DNA from: Streptomyces sp. CB02009
GTDB taxonomy: Bacteria > Actinomycetota > Actinomycetes > Streptomycetales > Streptomycetaceae
DNA length: 64,000 nt
Assembly (NCBI RefSeq): GCF_001905825.1
Contig: NZ_LIVV01000005.1
Span: 720,802 to 784,801, forward strand
Direction: 5' to 3'
Positions 26,948-35,077 of this stretch are shown here, piece by piece. The first letter of the stretch is position 1. The number at the start of each line of letters is the position of its first letter. Under the pieces are notes generated by a model. It was not told the origin of the DNA. It worked only from the letters and a program-made list of their open reading frames with translations, and did no database searches. The position numbers and the translations under genes were made by a program.

Positions 26948-27747
26948 AACAGGAAGGACCGGGGCACCCGGGGGACCGAGCGGGCCGGTACCGGGTAGGG
27001 CCAGCGGCCGAAGTCGGCGCCGGCCTCACCGGGCTGCCTGACCTCGCGCACGGCCCAGCCGCAGTCGGCGAGCAGCACCTCGGGCTCCTCGGTGCCGAAG
27101 AGCCACGGGTTGCCGTCCTCGTCCAGGGCCTTCATGAACCCGCGGGCGAGCGGGTTCTCCAGGGCGGCTTGGGAGATGACGTCGCCGAGCAGCACGGAGC
27201 CGGGGGCGGCGTGGGCGGAGAGCGTCGATATGAGGGTCCGTACGGCCTGCTCGGGGAGGAAGAACAGCAGTCCCTCCACCACCCACAGGACGGGCTCCTC
27301 GCTCTTCCAGCCGGCCTCCTTGAGGGGGCCGGTCCAGTCCTGGGTGAGGTCGACGGGGACGGTGATCCGGTCGCGGCCGGCCGGCTTCGGCTCCTTCGCC
27401 AGCATCTCGGCCTTGGCCTCCAGGAGGGCCGGGCGGTCGAGCTCGTAGACGGTGACGCCGTCGGGCCAGGGCAGCCGGAAGAAGCGGGTGTCCATGCCGG
27501 CGGCGAGGAAGACGACCTGGCGGATGCCCCGCTCCTCCACCGCCCGGACGATGGCGCGGTCGAGGTAGGTGGTGCGGATGGCGAGGAACGGCACGGTGCC
27601 GCCGCCCGCGTAGCGCTCGAGCAGTTCGAAGCCGATCTGGTCGGCGACGGTGCGCGCGTAGGGATCGGCGAACAGCCGGTCCTCGCGCTCGGTCTCCAGG
27701 GCGCGCGCGGCGGCGGTCCACTGGGCGGTGCGGGATACGGCCTCCAC
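26899..27747 (-). CDS. SAM-dependent methyltransferase, TIGR00027/leucine carboxyl methyltransferase-like family
   Basis: 282 aa. Family marks are SRTAQWTAAARALETERED at the N-terminus, RTTYLDRAI, VVFLAAGMDTRFFRLPWP (SAM-binding, with the AGMDTR signature), VYELDRP and VVEGLLFFLP. Members O-methylate carboxylates or unknown small molecules. GTG 27747 is preceded by AAGGGGG. The gene is part of the leftward operon that starts with the MaoC-like gene 97 bp upstream. Confidence 0.87.
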   Translation of the reverse strand: MEAVSRTAQWTAAARALETEREDRLFADPYARTVADQIGFELLERYAGGGTVPFLAIRTTYLDRAIVRAVEERGIRQVVFLAAGMDTRFFRLPWPDGVTVYELDRPALLEAKAEMLAKEPKPAGRDRITVPVDLTQDWTGPLKEAGWKSEEPVLWVVEGLLFFLPEQAVRTLISTLSAHAAPGSVLLGDVISQAALENPLARGFMKALDEDGNPWLFGTEEPEVLLADCGWAVREVRQPGEAGADFGRWPYPVPARSVPRVPRSFLFTCDLPGANGYEGVAA

Positions 27748-27844
27748 AGGAGGTCCCCCTTCACTTCGGTGGATGTACGGGGCTTCCGGACGGGGTCCGG
27801 AGGTACGGACGGCCGTGTTCAGGGGCCCGACGAAGGACGGTTCG

Positions 27845-28384
27845 TCAGGCGCTCATGGCCGGGACACAGGTCTTGGCCGGTCGCGCGCAGGCGACGGGGT
27901 CCTCGGCCGCGGGCATCGACGACAGATGGTCGGCCTCGGAGTCGGCGGGGCGCCGGCGGAAGATGCTGTGCAGGATCATGCTGAACACGGCCGTCCCGTC
28001 GGAGGCCACCAGGGTGCACCGCGGTTTGACGGTGCCGGTGGCGGGATTGAACGGCGACGGGGTGGAGCCGAGGATCTCGACGCGTGCGGTGAGGACGTCG
28101 CCCGGGCGGACGGGCCGCAGGTAGCGGACCTCGTCGATGCCGGGCGAGCCCATACAGGCGCTGTAGGCGAGCAGTCCGTCGACGTAGCGGCGCATGAACA
28201 TCGCCTGGGTGTGGAACCCGCTCGCGATCAGTCCGCGGAACGGCGACCGCTCCGCGCGCGCGGGGTCCGTGTGGAAGGGCTGCGGATCGAAGCGCCTGCC
28301 GAACTCCAGCACCTCCTCCGCCGTGACGGTGACGGCGCCCAGCTCGTGGACGTCGCCGGGCCGGAAGTCCTCGAAGTAGCGCAT
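27845..28384 (-). CDS. MaoC-like (R)-specific hydratase/dehydratase domain protein
   Basis: 179 aa from ATG 28384, chosen because AGGGGG sits eight bases upstream; the longer frame has no such site. The hot-dog fold is indicated by FEDFRPGDVHELGAVTV and the hydratase motif FGRRFDPQPFHTDPARA (Asp and His in the usual places), then GFHTQAMFMR and VRYLRPVRPGDVLTARVEI. Usual role: reversible hydration of an enoyl thioester. First gene after the sigma-70 promoter. A C-terminal tail of ~30 residues with two Cys is unusual. Confidence 0.85.
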   Translation of the reverse strand: MRYFEDFRPGDVHELGAVTVTAEEVLEFGRRFDPQPFHTDPARAERSPFRGLIASGFHTQAMFMRRYVDGLLAYSACMGSPGIDEVRYLRPVRPGDVLTARVEILGSTPSPFNPATGTVKPRCTLVASDGTAVFSMILHSIFRRRPADSEADHLSSMPAAEDPVACARPAKTCVPAMSA

Positions 28385-28430
28385 CGTGCGCCCCCCTTGA
28401 CCTAGGAGTGGTATTTCCCTGGCACACACC

Positions 28431-28460
28431 AATCTACGAATCAGTCATTTATTTTGTCAA
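28431..28460 (-). promoter_or_regulatory. Sigma-70 (HrdB-type) promoter for the leftward biosynthetic/methyl-cycle operon
   Basis: On the minus strand TTGACA (28460-28455) is followed after 18 bases by TAGATT (28436-28431). The surrounding 60 bp are strikingly AT-rich for this genome. The start of the MaoC-like gene lies 47 bases beyond the -10, leaving room for an operator in the leader. Confidence 0.75.
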
Positions 28461-28483
28461 CCCAAAAGAAGGCCCAAGAGGTG

Positions 28484-29653
28484 CTATCCGAGGGCCTGTT
28501 CGGCGTCGGCCCACAGGTCCTCGACGTCCTCGATGCCGACCGACATCCGTACGAGCCCGGGGGCGATCCCCGCGGCCTCCAGGGCGGCCCCGTCGAGCTC
28601 CCGGTGGGACGTGGAGGCCGGATGGGTCACGAGCGTCTCCACGCCGCCGAGGGAGAGCGCGAGCCGGGCCACCCGTACGCGCTCGATGAAGTCCCGGCCG
28701 GCCTCCCGGCCCCCCGTGAGCTCGAACGACAGCAGCCCTCCGCCGCCGTCCAGCACCGCGCGGGCGCGCTCGTACGAGGGGTGCCCGGCGAGCCACGGGT
28801 AGTGGACGGCGGAGACGCGCGGGTGCGCGGCGAGCCGCTCGGCGAGGACCGCGGCGCCGGCGCAGTGCTCGCGCATCCGCAGCGGCAGGGTGGGTATCCC
28901 GCGCAGGGTCAGCCAGGCGGCGAACGGGTCGGCGCAGGCGCCCAGTTCGACCGTTCGGGGCCAGATCCGGCGGCGCAGCCCGTCGTCGGCGAAGACGGCG
29001 GCGCCGCCGAGGACGTCCGAGTGCCCGGAGAGGTACTTGGTGGTGGAGTGGACGACGATGTCGGCCCCGTGCTCCAGGGGGCGGCACAGGGCGGGCGAGG
29101 CGAGGGAGTTGTCGACGAGGCCGACCACCCCGAGGGCGCGGGCCGCGGCGAGCAGTCCCGGCAGGTCGGGGACCTGGCCGGTGGGATTGGCGATGGTCTC
29201 CAGGAGCAGCAGCCGGGTGGCCGGGTGAACGGCGGCGGCCTCGAACTCGGCCGGGTCGTCGCCGGAGATCCGTACGACCTCGATCCCGTACCGCTCGGCC
29301 AGGTCGGCGAGGACGGCATGGGTCCCGCCGTACAGGCAGCGCTGCGCCACCACGCGGTCGCCGGGCCGCAGGAGGGCGAGCAGGACTCCGCTGATCGCGC
29401 CCATCCCGGAGGCGAAGGCGATGGCGCCTGCGCCCCCCTCCAGCCCGGCGAGGGTCTGCTCCAGGGCCCGTACGGTCGGGTTGCCGCGGCGGCTGTAGAC
29501 GTACGACCCGTCGGGTCCCGCCATGGCGTCGGCGAGTGCGGCGGCGGACTCGAAGGCGAAGGCGGAGGACTGCACGAGGGGCACGGAGAGCGGCCGACTG
29601 CCGTGCGGGAGCGGCTCGTTGACGACATGGACGGCGCGGGTACCGAGTTCCAC
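28484..29653 (-). CDS. PLP-dependent trans-sulfuration enzyme (cystathionine gamma-synthase / methionine gamma-lyase type)
   Basis: 389 aa. Cys/Met-metabolism PLP family: VYSRRGNPTVRALEQTLAGL, ASGMGAISGVLLALL, RCLYGGTH, NTLASP-type segment (VDNSLASPALC), the PLP lysine in VVHSTTKYLSGHSD and SLGGVETLVTHPAS near the end. Could form cystathionine/homocysteine or release it by gamma-elimination; the exact reaction cannot be fixed. GTG 29653 has AAAGGA upstream. A terminator separates it from the exporter gene. In context, it could feed homocysteine to the methyl cycle or make a cluster precursor. Confidence 0.88.
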   Translation of the reverse strand: MELGTRAVHVVNEPLPHGSRPLSVPLVQSSAFAFESAAALADAMAGPDGSYVYSRRGNPTVRALEQTLAGLEGGAGAIAFASGMGAISGVLLALLRPGDRVVAQRCLYGGTHAVLADLAERYGIEVVRISGDDPAEFEAAAVHPATRLLLLETIANPTGQVPDLPGLLAAARALGVVGLVDNSLASPALCRPLEHGADIVVHSTTKYLSGHSDVLGGAAVFADDGLRRRIWPRTVELGACADPFAAWLTLRGIPTLPLRMREHCAGAAVLAERLAAHPRVSAVHYPWLAGHPSYERARAVLDGGGGLLSFELTGGREAGRDFIERVRVARLALSLGGVETLVTHPASTSHRELDGAALEAAGIAPGLVRMSVGIEDVEDLWADAEQALG

Positions 29654-29733
29654 GGTGGTTCCTTTCCGGAGACTGCGAGGGGCGGTGGGCAGGGCCGACG
29701 GGAGCAGGGGCAGGCGGGAACGGGTGACGAAAA

Positions 29734-29773
29734 GGGGCCGCCCGACGTCCGGGGGAGGACATCGGGCGGCCCC
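29734..29773 (-). terminator. Rho-independent terminator after the DHA2 exporter gene
   Basis: GGGGCCGCCCGA (29734-29745) and TCGGGCGGCCCC (29762-29773) pair perfectly, with an inner GTCC/GGAC stem; on the minus strand a TTTT run follows. It insulates the downstream PLP-enzyme gene from the exporter promoter. Confidence 0.88.
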
Positions 29774-29786
29774 TTCGGGGCGGGGG

Positions 29787-31220
29787 TCAGGCGGAGACCT
29801 TCTCGCCCTGCGGCGCGGGGGCGGCCTCGGCGGCGACCGCCTTGTCGCTCTTCATGACGAGGAGGGTGATCACACCGCCGGCGGCGGCGATGATCGCGGC
29901 GCCGATGAAGGCGGACGAGAAGCCGTCCGTCAGCTTCGGCAGGTTGCCGAGCTGGTCGGCGCCCTGGGACATGGCGACGGCGGTGAGCGCGGCGAGGCCG
30001 AGCGCGGAGCCCACGTTGTAGGTGGTGTTGACGATGCCGGAGGCGAGACCGGCCTGCTCCTGCGGGGCGCCGGACATGGCGGTCATCATCGTCGGGATGT
30101 AGGCGAGGGACATGCCGAGCGCGGCGACCAGCGAGGCCGGCAGGACGTCGACGAGGAAGGAGCCGGTGGGCGGGACGGCGGCGAGCCAGACCAGGCCGGC
30201 GGCGAGCACCAGCAGACCGCCGGCGATGAGCGGCTTGGCGCCGACCTTCATCATCAGCCGGGCCGTGATGGCCGTCATGAAGATCATGAGGAGCACGGTC
30301 ATCGGGAGCAGCGCGGCACCGGACTCGAAGGCGCCGAAGCCGAGGACCTGCTGGAGGTACAGGTTGAGGAAGTACCACATCGGGATCCAGGCGGCGCCGA
30401 GCAGCGTCATGGCCAGGTTGGCCGAGCCGAGGCGCGGGACGCGCCAGACGCTGAGCGGCATGAGCGGCTCGCTGATGCTCTTCTGGATCACGAAGAAGAG
30501 GGCCAGGAGGGCGGCGGCGCCGACCAGCTGGAGGATCGTGCCGGTGGAGCCCCAGCCGACCTCGGGGGCGCGGACCACGGCGAAGACGGCGAGCGCGAGT
30601 CCGGCGGTGACGGCGACGGCGCCGAGGATGTCGACGGAGCCGCGGCGGGACTCGACGTTCGGCAGGAGCTTGGTGGCGGCGAGGGTCGCCAGGCCGATCG
30701 GGATGTAGATGATGAAGACCCACTGCCAGCTCATCCACTCGGTGAAGACACCGCCGAGGAAGACGCCCGCGGTACCGCCGGCCGGGGCGGCGGCGCCGTA
30801 GAGCGCCATCGCCTTGCCGAGCTCCTTCGGGTCGTGCATGAAGAGGATCATCAGCAGGGTCATGGCGGAGGGCGCGATGAGCGCACCGCCGACGCCCTGG
30901 ACGGCGCGGCCCGCGATCTCGACCCAGGCGGTCTGCGCGGCGGCGGCCAGGACCGATCCGGCGATCATGACGACCCAGCCGGCGACGAAGATCTTGCGGG
31001 CTCCGACGAGGTCGGAGAGGCGTCCGCCGAGGAGCAGGAGGCCGCCGAAGACGATCACGTAGGCGTTGAAGATCCACTGGAGCTCGCTCTGCGAGAAGCC
31101 CAGGTCCTTCTGCATCTCGGGGAGCGCGACCCCGATGATCGACGTGTCCATGATGACCATGAACTGTGCGGCGGCGAGCACGACAAGTGCCCACCAGCGC
31201 CGGGGATTGACGGTTGACAT
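29787..31220 (-). CDS. MFS transporter, DHA2 (EmrB/QacA-type, 14 TM) drug:proton antiporter
   Basis: 477 aa. About fourteen membrane segments. Motif A after TM2 appears as GGRLSDLVGARKIF; motif D1-like DTSIIGVALPEMQKDLGFS lies near the N-terminus and the antiporter motif C region reads GAAAPAGGTAGVFLGG. Likely proton-coupled exporter of the cluster product, or a general drug pump. Its promoter region holds two tandem palindromes of the CsoR/DUF156 type. Confidence 0.92.
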   Translation of the reverse strand: MSTVNPRRWWALVVLAAAQFMVIMDTSIIGVALPEMQKDLGFSQSELQWIFNAYVIVFGGLLLLGGRLSDLVGARKIFVAGWVVMIAGSVLAAAAQTAWVEIAGRAVQGVGGALIAPSAMTLLMILFMHDPKELGKAMALYGAAAPAGGTAGVFLGGVFTEWMSWQWVFIIYIPIGLATLAATKLLPNVESRRGSVDILGAVAVTAGLALAVFAVVRAPEVGWGSTGTILQLVGAAALLALFFVIQKSISEPLMPLSVWRVPRLGSANLAMTLLGAAWIPMWYFLNLYLQQVLGFGAFESGAALLPMTVLLMIFMTAITARLMMKVGAKPLIAGGLLVLAAGLVWLAAVPPTGSFLVDVLPASLVAALGMSLAYIPTMMTAMSGAPQEQAGLASGIVNTTYNVGSALGLAALTAVAMSQGADQLGNLPKLTDGFSSAFIGAAIIAAAGGVITLLVMKSDKAVAAEAAPAPQGEKVSA

Positions 31221-31255
31221 TGCCCTGACCCTTCACTCGCTGCGGCCCCCGAGCG

Positions 31256-31269
31256 GTCCCGAACGGGAC
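31256..31269. promoter_or_regulatory. Palindrome GTCCCG-aa-CGGGAC in exporter leader
   Basis: Perfect 6-bp arms with a 2-base centre, located between the CsoR-like sites and the exporter start. Possible second repressor site, or a short hairpin in the leader. Confidence 0.35.
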
Positions 31270-31276
31270 TCGGGGC

Positions 31277-31292
31277 ATACCCCTAGGGGGTA
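31277..31292. promoter_or_regulatory. CsoR/DUF156-type operator-like palindrome 1
   Basis: ATACCCCTAGGGGGTA is almost perfectly palindromic and matches the ATACCCC...GGGGTAT shape bound by CsoR-family (DUF156) repressors that sense copper or persulfide. It lies upstream of the DHA2 exporter. Confidence 0.6.
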
Positions 31293-31312
31293 CCTGTGCG
31301 CAGCACCGTAGC

Positions 31313-31329
31313 ATACCCGTGGGGGGTAT
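31313..31329. promoter_or_regulatory. CsoR/DUF156-type operator-like palindrome 2
   Basis: ATACCCGTGGGGGGTAT, extended to CATACCC/GGGTATG arms, has the same architecture as the site 36 bp away. Two such sites in tandem suggest cooperative or alternative repression of the exporter and possibly of the divergent HD-domain gene. Confidence 0.6.
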
Positions 31330-31407
31330 GTAAGGGAGAGTGGGAGGCACCGCCGCGAGCACGGGGGAAGCGGGCCTTCCGGCCCGCGCGCCGGGCAGAA
31401 TGCCCTC

Positions 31408-32082
31408 ATGACCGCCGAGGAACACCCCGAGCTGCTCCAGCGCTGGAACTCCACCCTGCACGCCGCCCGCGCCGGCCGCGAAGGCCCCGACCCCGCCCCG
31501 TACGGCCGCAACCTGCTGGCCCGCTGGGCCGAGCCGCAGCGCCGCTACCACACGGTCGACCACCTCCGGGCGGTCCTCACCCGCATCGACGAACTCACCG
31601 ACCAGGGCGGCGAGGGCGGGGAGCTGGAGCTCGTACGGCTCGCCGCCTGGTTCCACGACGCGGTCTACCGCCCCGACCGCTCCGAGAACGAGGAACGCTC
31701 GGCCACCCTCGCCGAGAAGGCCCTCACCGAGGCCGGACTCACCCCGCACGAGGTCGCGGAGGTCGCCCGCCTGGTCCGCCTGACGGTCACCCACGACCCG
31801 ACCCCGGGCGACGTGAACGGCGAGACGCTGTGCGACGCCGACCTCGCGATCCTGGCGACCGACCCCGATACGTACGGGGGGTATACGGCGGCGGTCCGCG
31901 AGGAGTACGGATTCGTCCCCGACGACGCCTTCCGCACGGGCCGCGCGGCAGTACTCCGCCACCTCCTCGGACTGCCCCGCCTTTTCCGTACGCCCTACGG
32001 GGCGGCGGTCTGGGAGGAGAAGGCGCGGGAGAACATGGAACGCGAACTCGCCGAGCTGACGAGCGCCCCGAAGGCGGACTGA
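31408..32082 (+). CDS. HD-domain metal-dependent phosphohydrolase-like protein
   Basis: 224 aa. Metal ligands of an HD fold are seen in order: YHTVDHLRAV (His), LAAWFHDAVYRPD (the HD pair), and LCDADLAIL (final Asp). This matches the family of predicted HD-superfamily hydrolases common in actinobacteria, without an assigned substrate (nucleotide or phosphate ester expected). ATG 31408; divergent from the exporter. Confidence 0.85.
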   Translation: MTAEEHPELLQRWNSTLHAARAGREGPDPAPYGRNLLARWAEPQRRYHTVDHLRAVLTRIDELTDQGGEGGELELVRLAAWFHDAVYRPDRSENEERSATLAEKALTEAGLTPHEVAEVARLVRLTVTHDPTPGDVNGETLCDADLAILATDPDTYGGYTAAVREEYGFVPDDAFRTGRAAVLRHLLGLPRLFRTPYGAAVWEEKARENMERELAELTSAPKAD

Positions 32083-32247
32083 GCGGCACCCGCGGAGGGC
32101 CGCGGTACGGCGCACGGGCCGGGGGCGCACCCGCGGGGCCCCCGCGTACCCGCCCGCGTGCGCGCCCGCATGCCCGCCCCGTGTCCGTATCCCGAGATCC
32201 CCGGCGAACCGGGAATGACAGGCACAAACCCCAGGTTGACCCATGTC

Positions 32248-33588
32248 ATGCCGTCTTCCTCCGCCGAGCCCACGCCCCCCGCTCCCGAGCCCTCCGCACA
32301 GACCCCCGAGACCGCTGCCGCGAGCACCGGATCCGCGGCCGGCACCGGATCCGCGGCGGCCACCGGATCGACCGGCCGCATGCCGCTGGCCGTCTACATC
32401 CTCGGCCTGTCCGTCTTCGCGCTCGGCACGAGCGAGTTCATGCTCTCCGGACTGCTGCCGCCCATCGCGGAGGACATGAACGTCTCCATCCCCCGCGCCG
32501 GACTGCTCATCTCGGCCTTCGCGATCGGCATGGTCGTCGGCGCGCCGCTGCTCGCCGTCGCCACCCTGCGGCTCCCCCGCAAGACCACCCTCATCGCGCT
32601 CATCACCGTCTTCGGCCTCGGCCAGATAGCCGGCGCCCTCGCGCCGAACTACGCGGTCCTCTTCGCCTCCCGCGTCGTCAGCGCCCTCGCCTGCGCAGGA
32701 TTCTGGGCGGTCGGCGCGGCGGTGGCCATCGCGATGGTCCCGGTCGGCTCCCGCGCCCGCGCCATGGCGGTCATGATCGGCGGCCTCTCCATCGCCAACG
32801 TCCTCGGCGTCCCGGCCGGCGCGTTCCTCGGCGAGCACCTCGGCTGGCGCTCCGCGTTCTGGGCGGTCGGCCTGGCGTCCGCGATCGCCCTCGTCGGCGT
32901 GGTGACCCGCATCCCCCGCATCCCCCTCCCCGAGACGAAGCCCCGCCTCAGGAGCGAGGTCGCCATCTACCGCGACCGCCAGGTCCTCCTCTCGATCGTC
33001 GTCACCGCCCTCGCGGCGGGCGGTGTCTTCTGCGCCTTCTCCTACCTGGCCCCGCTGCTCACCGACGTGTCCGGCCTCGACAAGGGCTGGGTCTCCGGCG
33101 TCCTCGGGCTCTTCGGGATCGGCGCCGTGATCGGTACGACGATCGGCGGCCGGGTCGCCGACGCCCACCTCTTCGGCGTGCTGCTCACCGGCATCGCCGC
33201 CTCCACGGTCTTCCTGGTCGCCCTGGCCCTCTTCGCGTCCAGCCCGGCCGCGACGATCGCCCTGACCTTCCTCCTCGGCGTCTCCGCCTTCTACACGGCC
33301 CCGGCCCTCAACGCCCGCATGTTCAACGTCGCCGGCGCCGCCCCCACCCTCGCGGGCGCCACCACCACCGCCGCCTTCAACCTCGGCAACACCGGCGGCC
33401 CCTGGCTCGGCGGCACGGTCATCGACGCGGGCCTCGGCTTCGCCTCGACGGCCTGGGCGGGCGCGGTGATGACCGCCGTCGGCCTGGTGACGGCCGCGGT
33501 GGCCCTGAAGCTCCACAGGTCCCCGTCGCGTGTGGTGACCTCCGGCGTCCCGCAGCCCGAGAAGGCCGTGTCGTCCACGACCGTCTGA
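32248..33588 (+). CDS. cmlR: MFS efflux transporter, chloramphenicol-resistance (CmlR/Cmx, DHA1) type
   Basis: 446 aa. After a Pro/Ala-rich lead it has twelve membrane segments beginning [20 protein letters not shown], a signature of the Cmr/CmlR group, with [20 protein letters not shown] and [11 protein letters not shown] following. Start MPSSSAEPT at 32248 agrees with the N-terminus I recall for the S. lividans chloramphenicol efflux protein; in-frame ATGs at 32158 and 32215 are alternatives. The next gene, 61 bp on, is chloramphenicol phosphotransferase, so substrate is probably chloramphenicol-like. Confidence 0.88.
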   Translation: MPSSSAEPTPPAPEPSAQTPETAAASTGSAAGTGSAAATGSTGRMPLAVYILGLSVFALGTSEFMLSGLLPPIAEDMNVSIPRAGLLISAFAIGMVVGAPLLAVATLRLPRKTTLIALITVFGLGQIAGALAPNYAVLFASRVVSALACAGFWAVGAAVAIAMVPVGSRARAMAVMIGGLSIANVLGVPAGAFLGEHLGWRSAFWAVGLASAIALVGVVTRIPRIPLPETKPRLRSEVAIYRDRQVLLSIVVTALAAGGVFCAFSYLAPLLTDVSGLDKGWVSGVLGLFGIGAVIGTTIGGRVADAHLFGVLLTGIAASTVFLVALALFASSPAATIALTFLLGVSAFYTAPALNARMFNVAGAAPTLAGATTTAAFNLGNTGGPWLGGTVIDAGLGFASTAWAGAVMTAVGLVTAAVALKLHRSPSRVVTSGVPQPEKAVSSTTV

Positions 33589-33649
33589 CGCCCCCGGCCG
33601 CCGCGGAAATCCTCTTCGTACGCCGCGGCCACCGCCGTACGGTGGCACG

Positions 33650-34183
33650 GTGACCCCACAGATCATCATCCTCAACGGCGGTTCCAGCGCGGGGAAGTCC
33701 GGCATCGTACGGTGCCTCCAGGCCGTACTCCCCGACCCCTGGCTCGCGTTCGGCGTCGACTCGCTCATCGACGCGATGCCCCTCAGGATGCAGAGCTCCG
33801 ACGACGGCATCGAGTTCGACGCCGACGGCGGAGTGAACGTCGGCGCCGACTTCCGCGCCCTCGAAGGCGCCTGGGCCCAGGGGGTCGCCGCCATGGCCCG
33901 GGCCGGCGCGCGCGTCATCATCGACGACGTCTTCCTGAGCGGAGCGGCCGCCCAGGACCGCTGGCGGACCTTCGTCGGCGACCTCGACGTGCTCTGGGTC
34001 GGCGTCCGGTGCGACAGCGCCGTCGCCGAGGGCCGCGAGGTCGCGCGCGGCGACCGGGTCGCCGGAATGGCCGCGAAACAGGCGGACACCGTGCACCGGG
34101 GCGTCACCTACGACGTGGAGGTCGACACCACCCGCACCGAGTCGCTGGAGTGCGCCCGCGTCATCGCCTCCCACGTCGTCTGA
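33650..34183 (+). CDS. cpt: Chloramphenicol 3-O-phosphotransferase
   Basis: 177 aa, the size of the S. venezuelae enzyme and very similar to it as I recall it. Walker A is [13 protein letters not shown]; the catalytic Asp is in [23 protein letters not shown] and [17 protein letters not shown] with [10 protein letters not shown] complete the pattern. Transfers phosphate from ATP to the 3-OH of chloramphenicol, inactivating it. GTG start at 33650. With the upstream efflux gene it makes a two-step self-resistance pair. No chloramphenicol biosynthesis genes are in the window. Confidence 0.93.
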   Translation: MTPQIIILNGGSSAGKSGIVRCLQAVLPDPWLAFGVDSLIDAMPLRMQSSDDGIEFDADGGVNVGADFRALEGAWAQGVAAMARAGARVIIDDVFLSGAAAQDRWRTFVGDLDVLWVGVRCDSAVAEGREVARGDRVAGMAAKQADTVHRGVTYDVEVDTTRTESLECARVIASHVV

Positions 34184-34273
34184 CCGCGCCGCGGGAACGC
34201 GCCGCACACCCCGCACACGCCGCCCCACGCAGGCCGCCCACCCCCGCACCGAGCACCCTCAGGCGGGACACGC

Positions 34274-34546
34274 TCAGGACGGCGCCGGCCGGCTCTTCGG
34301 CCGGCGCAGCCCCGCCGACGTGAGGCGGCGCAGCAGTTCCTTCGACCCGACCTCGACCGCGCCGCCGGCCACGGCGTCCGCGTACCGCTCGGAGGGTATG
34401 TCGTAGTGGTCCCGCTCGAAGGCACGGGGCGGGGCGCCGATCGACGCGGCGAAGGCGTGCAGTTCCTCGAAGGAGACGTCGCTGACCAGGTGCGACCACA
34501 TCCGGCCGTGGCCGGGCCAGGTGGGCGGGTCGATGTAGAGGGTCAT
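34274..34546 (-). CDS. DUF4031 domain protein
   Basis: 90 aa. Matches DUF4031: MTLYIDPPTW at the start, WSHLVSD, ELHAFAASIGAPPRAFE, DHYDIPSERYADAVAGGAVEV. Common small actinobacterial protein of unknown function. Follows a hypothetical gene by 34 bp on the same strand, likely a two-gene unit. Confidence 0.85.
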   Translation of the reverse strand: MTLYIDPPTWPGHGRMWSHLVSDVSFEELHAFAASIGAPPRAFERDHYDIPSERYADAVAGGAVEVGSKELLRRLTSAGLRRPKSRPAPS

Positions 34547-34580
34547 GTCAGGACCGCCTTCGCCCCGGCGGCGCGCCCGC

Positions 34581-34937
34581 TCACGTCAGGCCGCCCACCG
34601 GCGCCACCACGACACCCTGCTTCCCGCAGACCCAGTGCGGGTCCGGCCCCAGCTCGGGCTCCACGTCCAGGGCGTGCGGGTCACCGGTCGAGCAGACCGG
34701 GCAGAGGGGCCAGCGGCCGTACCGTTCGAGCAGGGCGTCCTGGACGTCCTGGGCGACGAGACCGGCGACGTACGTCACACCCTCGGGCCACTGCTCGACC
34801 CACCAGCGCCGGTGGGTCACCGAGTCCTCCACCATCGACACCACCTCGGCGGCGGCGACCTCGCGGGCCACCAGGTCGGCCAGTACCAGGGCGCGAGCGG
34901 CGTGCAGCGCCTGCTCCACGGGGTCGATGTCGTCCAT
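34581..34937 (-). CDS. Conserved hypothetical protein with CxxC
   Basis: 118 aa, acidic. N-terminal half helical (QALHAARALVLADLVAREVA), C-terminal half with CPVC and a later single Cys in WVCGKQG, which could bind a metal with His-87 nearby. No family name recognised. ATG 34937; upstream of DUF4031 in the same direction. Confidence 0.7.
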   Translation of the reverse strand: MDDIDPVEQALHAARALVLADLVAREVAAAEVVSMVEDSVTHRRWWVEQWPEGVTYVAGLVAQDVQDALLERYGRWPLCPVCSTGDPHALDVEPELGPDPHWVCGKQGVVVAPVGGLT

Positions 34938-35031
34938 GCACCCATTGTCACCCGGGCTGAGCGGACCCCGCGAAGGGCCGAAGGTCCCGGCCCGATCCGG
35001 GACCGACGGGGTCTTGTCGCACCACCGCTCC

Positions 35032-35077
35032 GAAAGTATCTTTCAGTTGTGACCAATGACGTGAAGGAAACTTTCAC
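35032..35077. promoter_or_regulatory. Candidate RpiR operator: palindromes GAAAG-TAT-CTTTC and GTGAAG...CTTTCAC
   Basis: GAAAG/CTTTC at 35032-35044 is a perfect palindrome ending five bases before the GTG of the RpiR gene; a related imperfect palindrome (GAAACTTTC core) lies at 35061-35077 within the first codons. Together they suggest autoregulation. Confidence 0.45.

Noticed and set aside
28909-34107. Very long leftward open frame across several genes
   Set aside because: It runs antisense or out of frame through the PLP enzyme, exporter, HD, efflux and phosphotransferase genes; the translation is Arg/Pro/Gly/Asp-rich low complexity, typical of shadow frames in GC-rich DNA.
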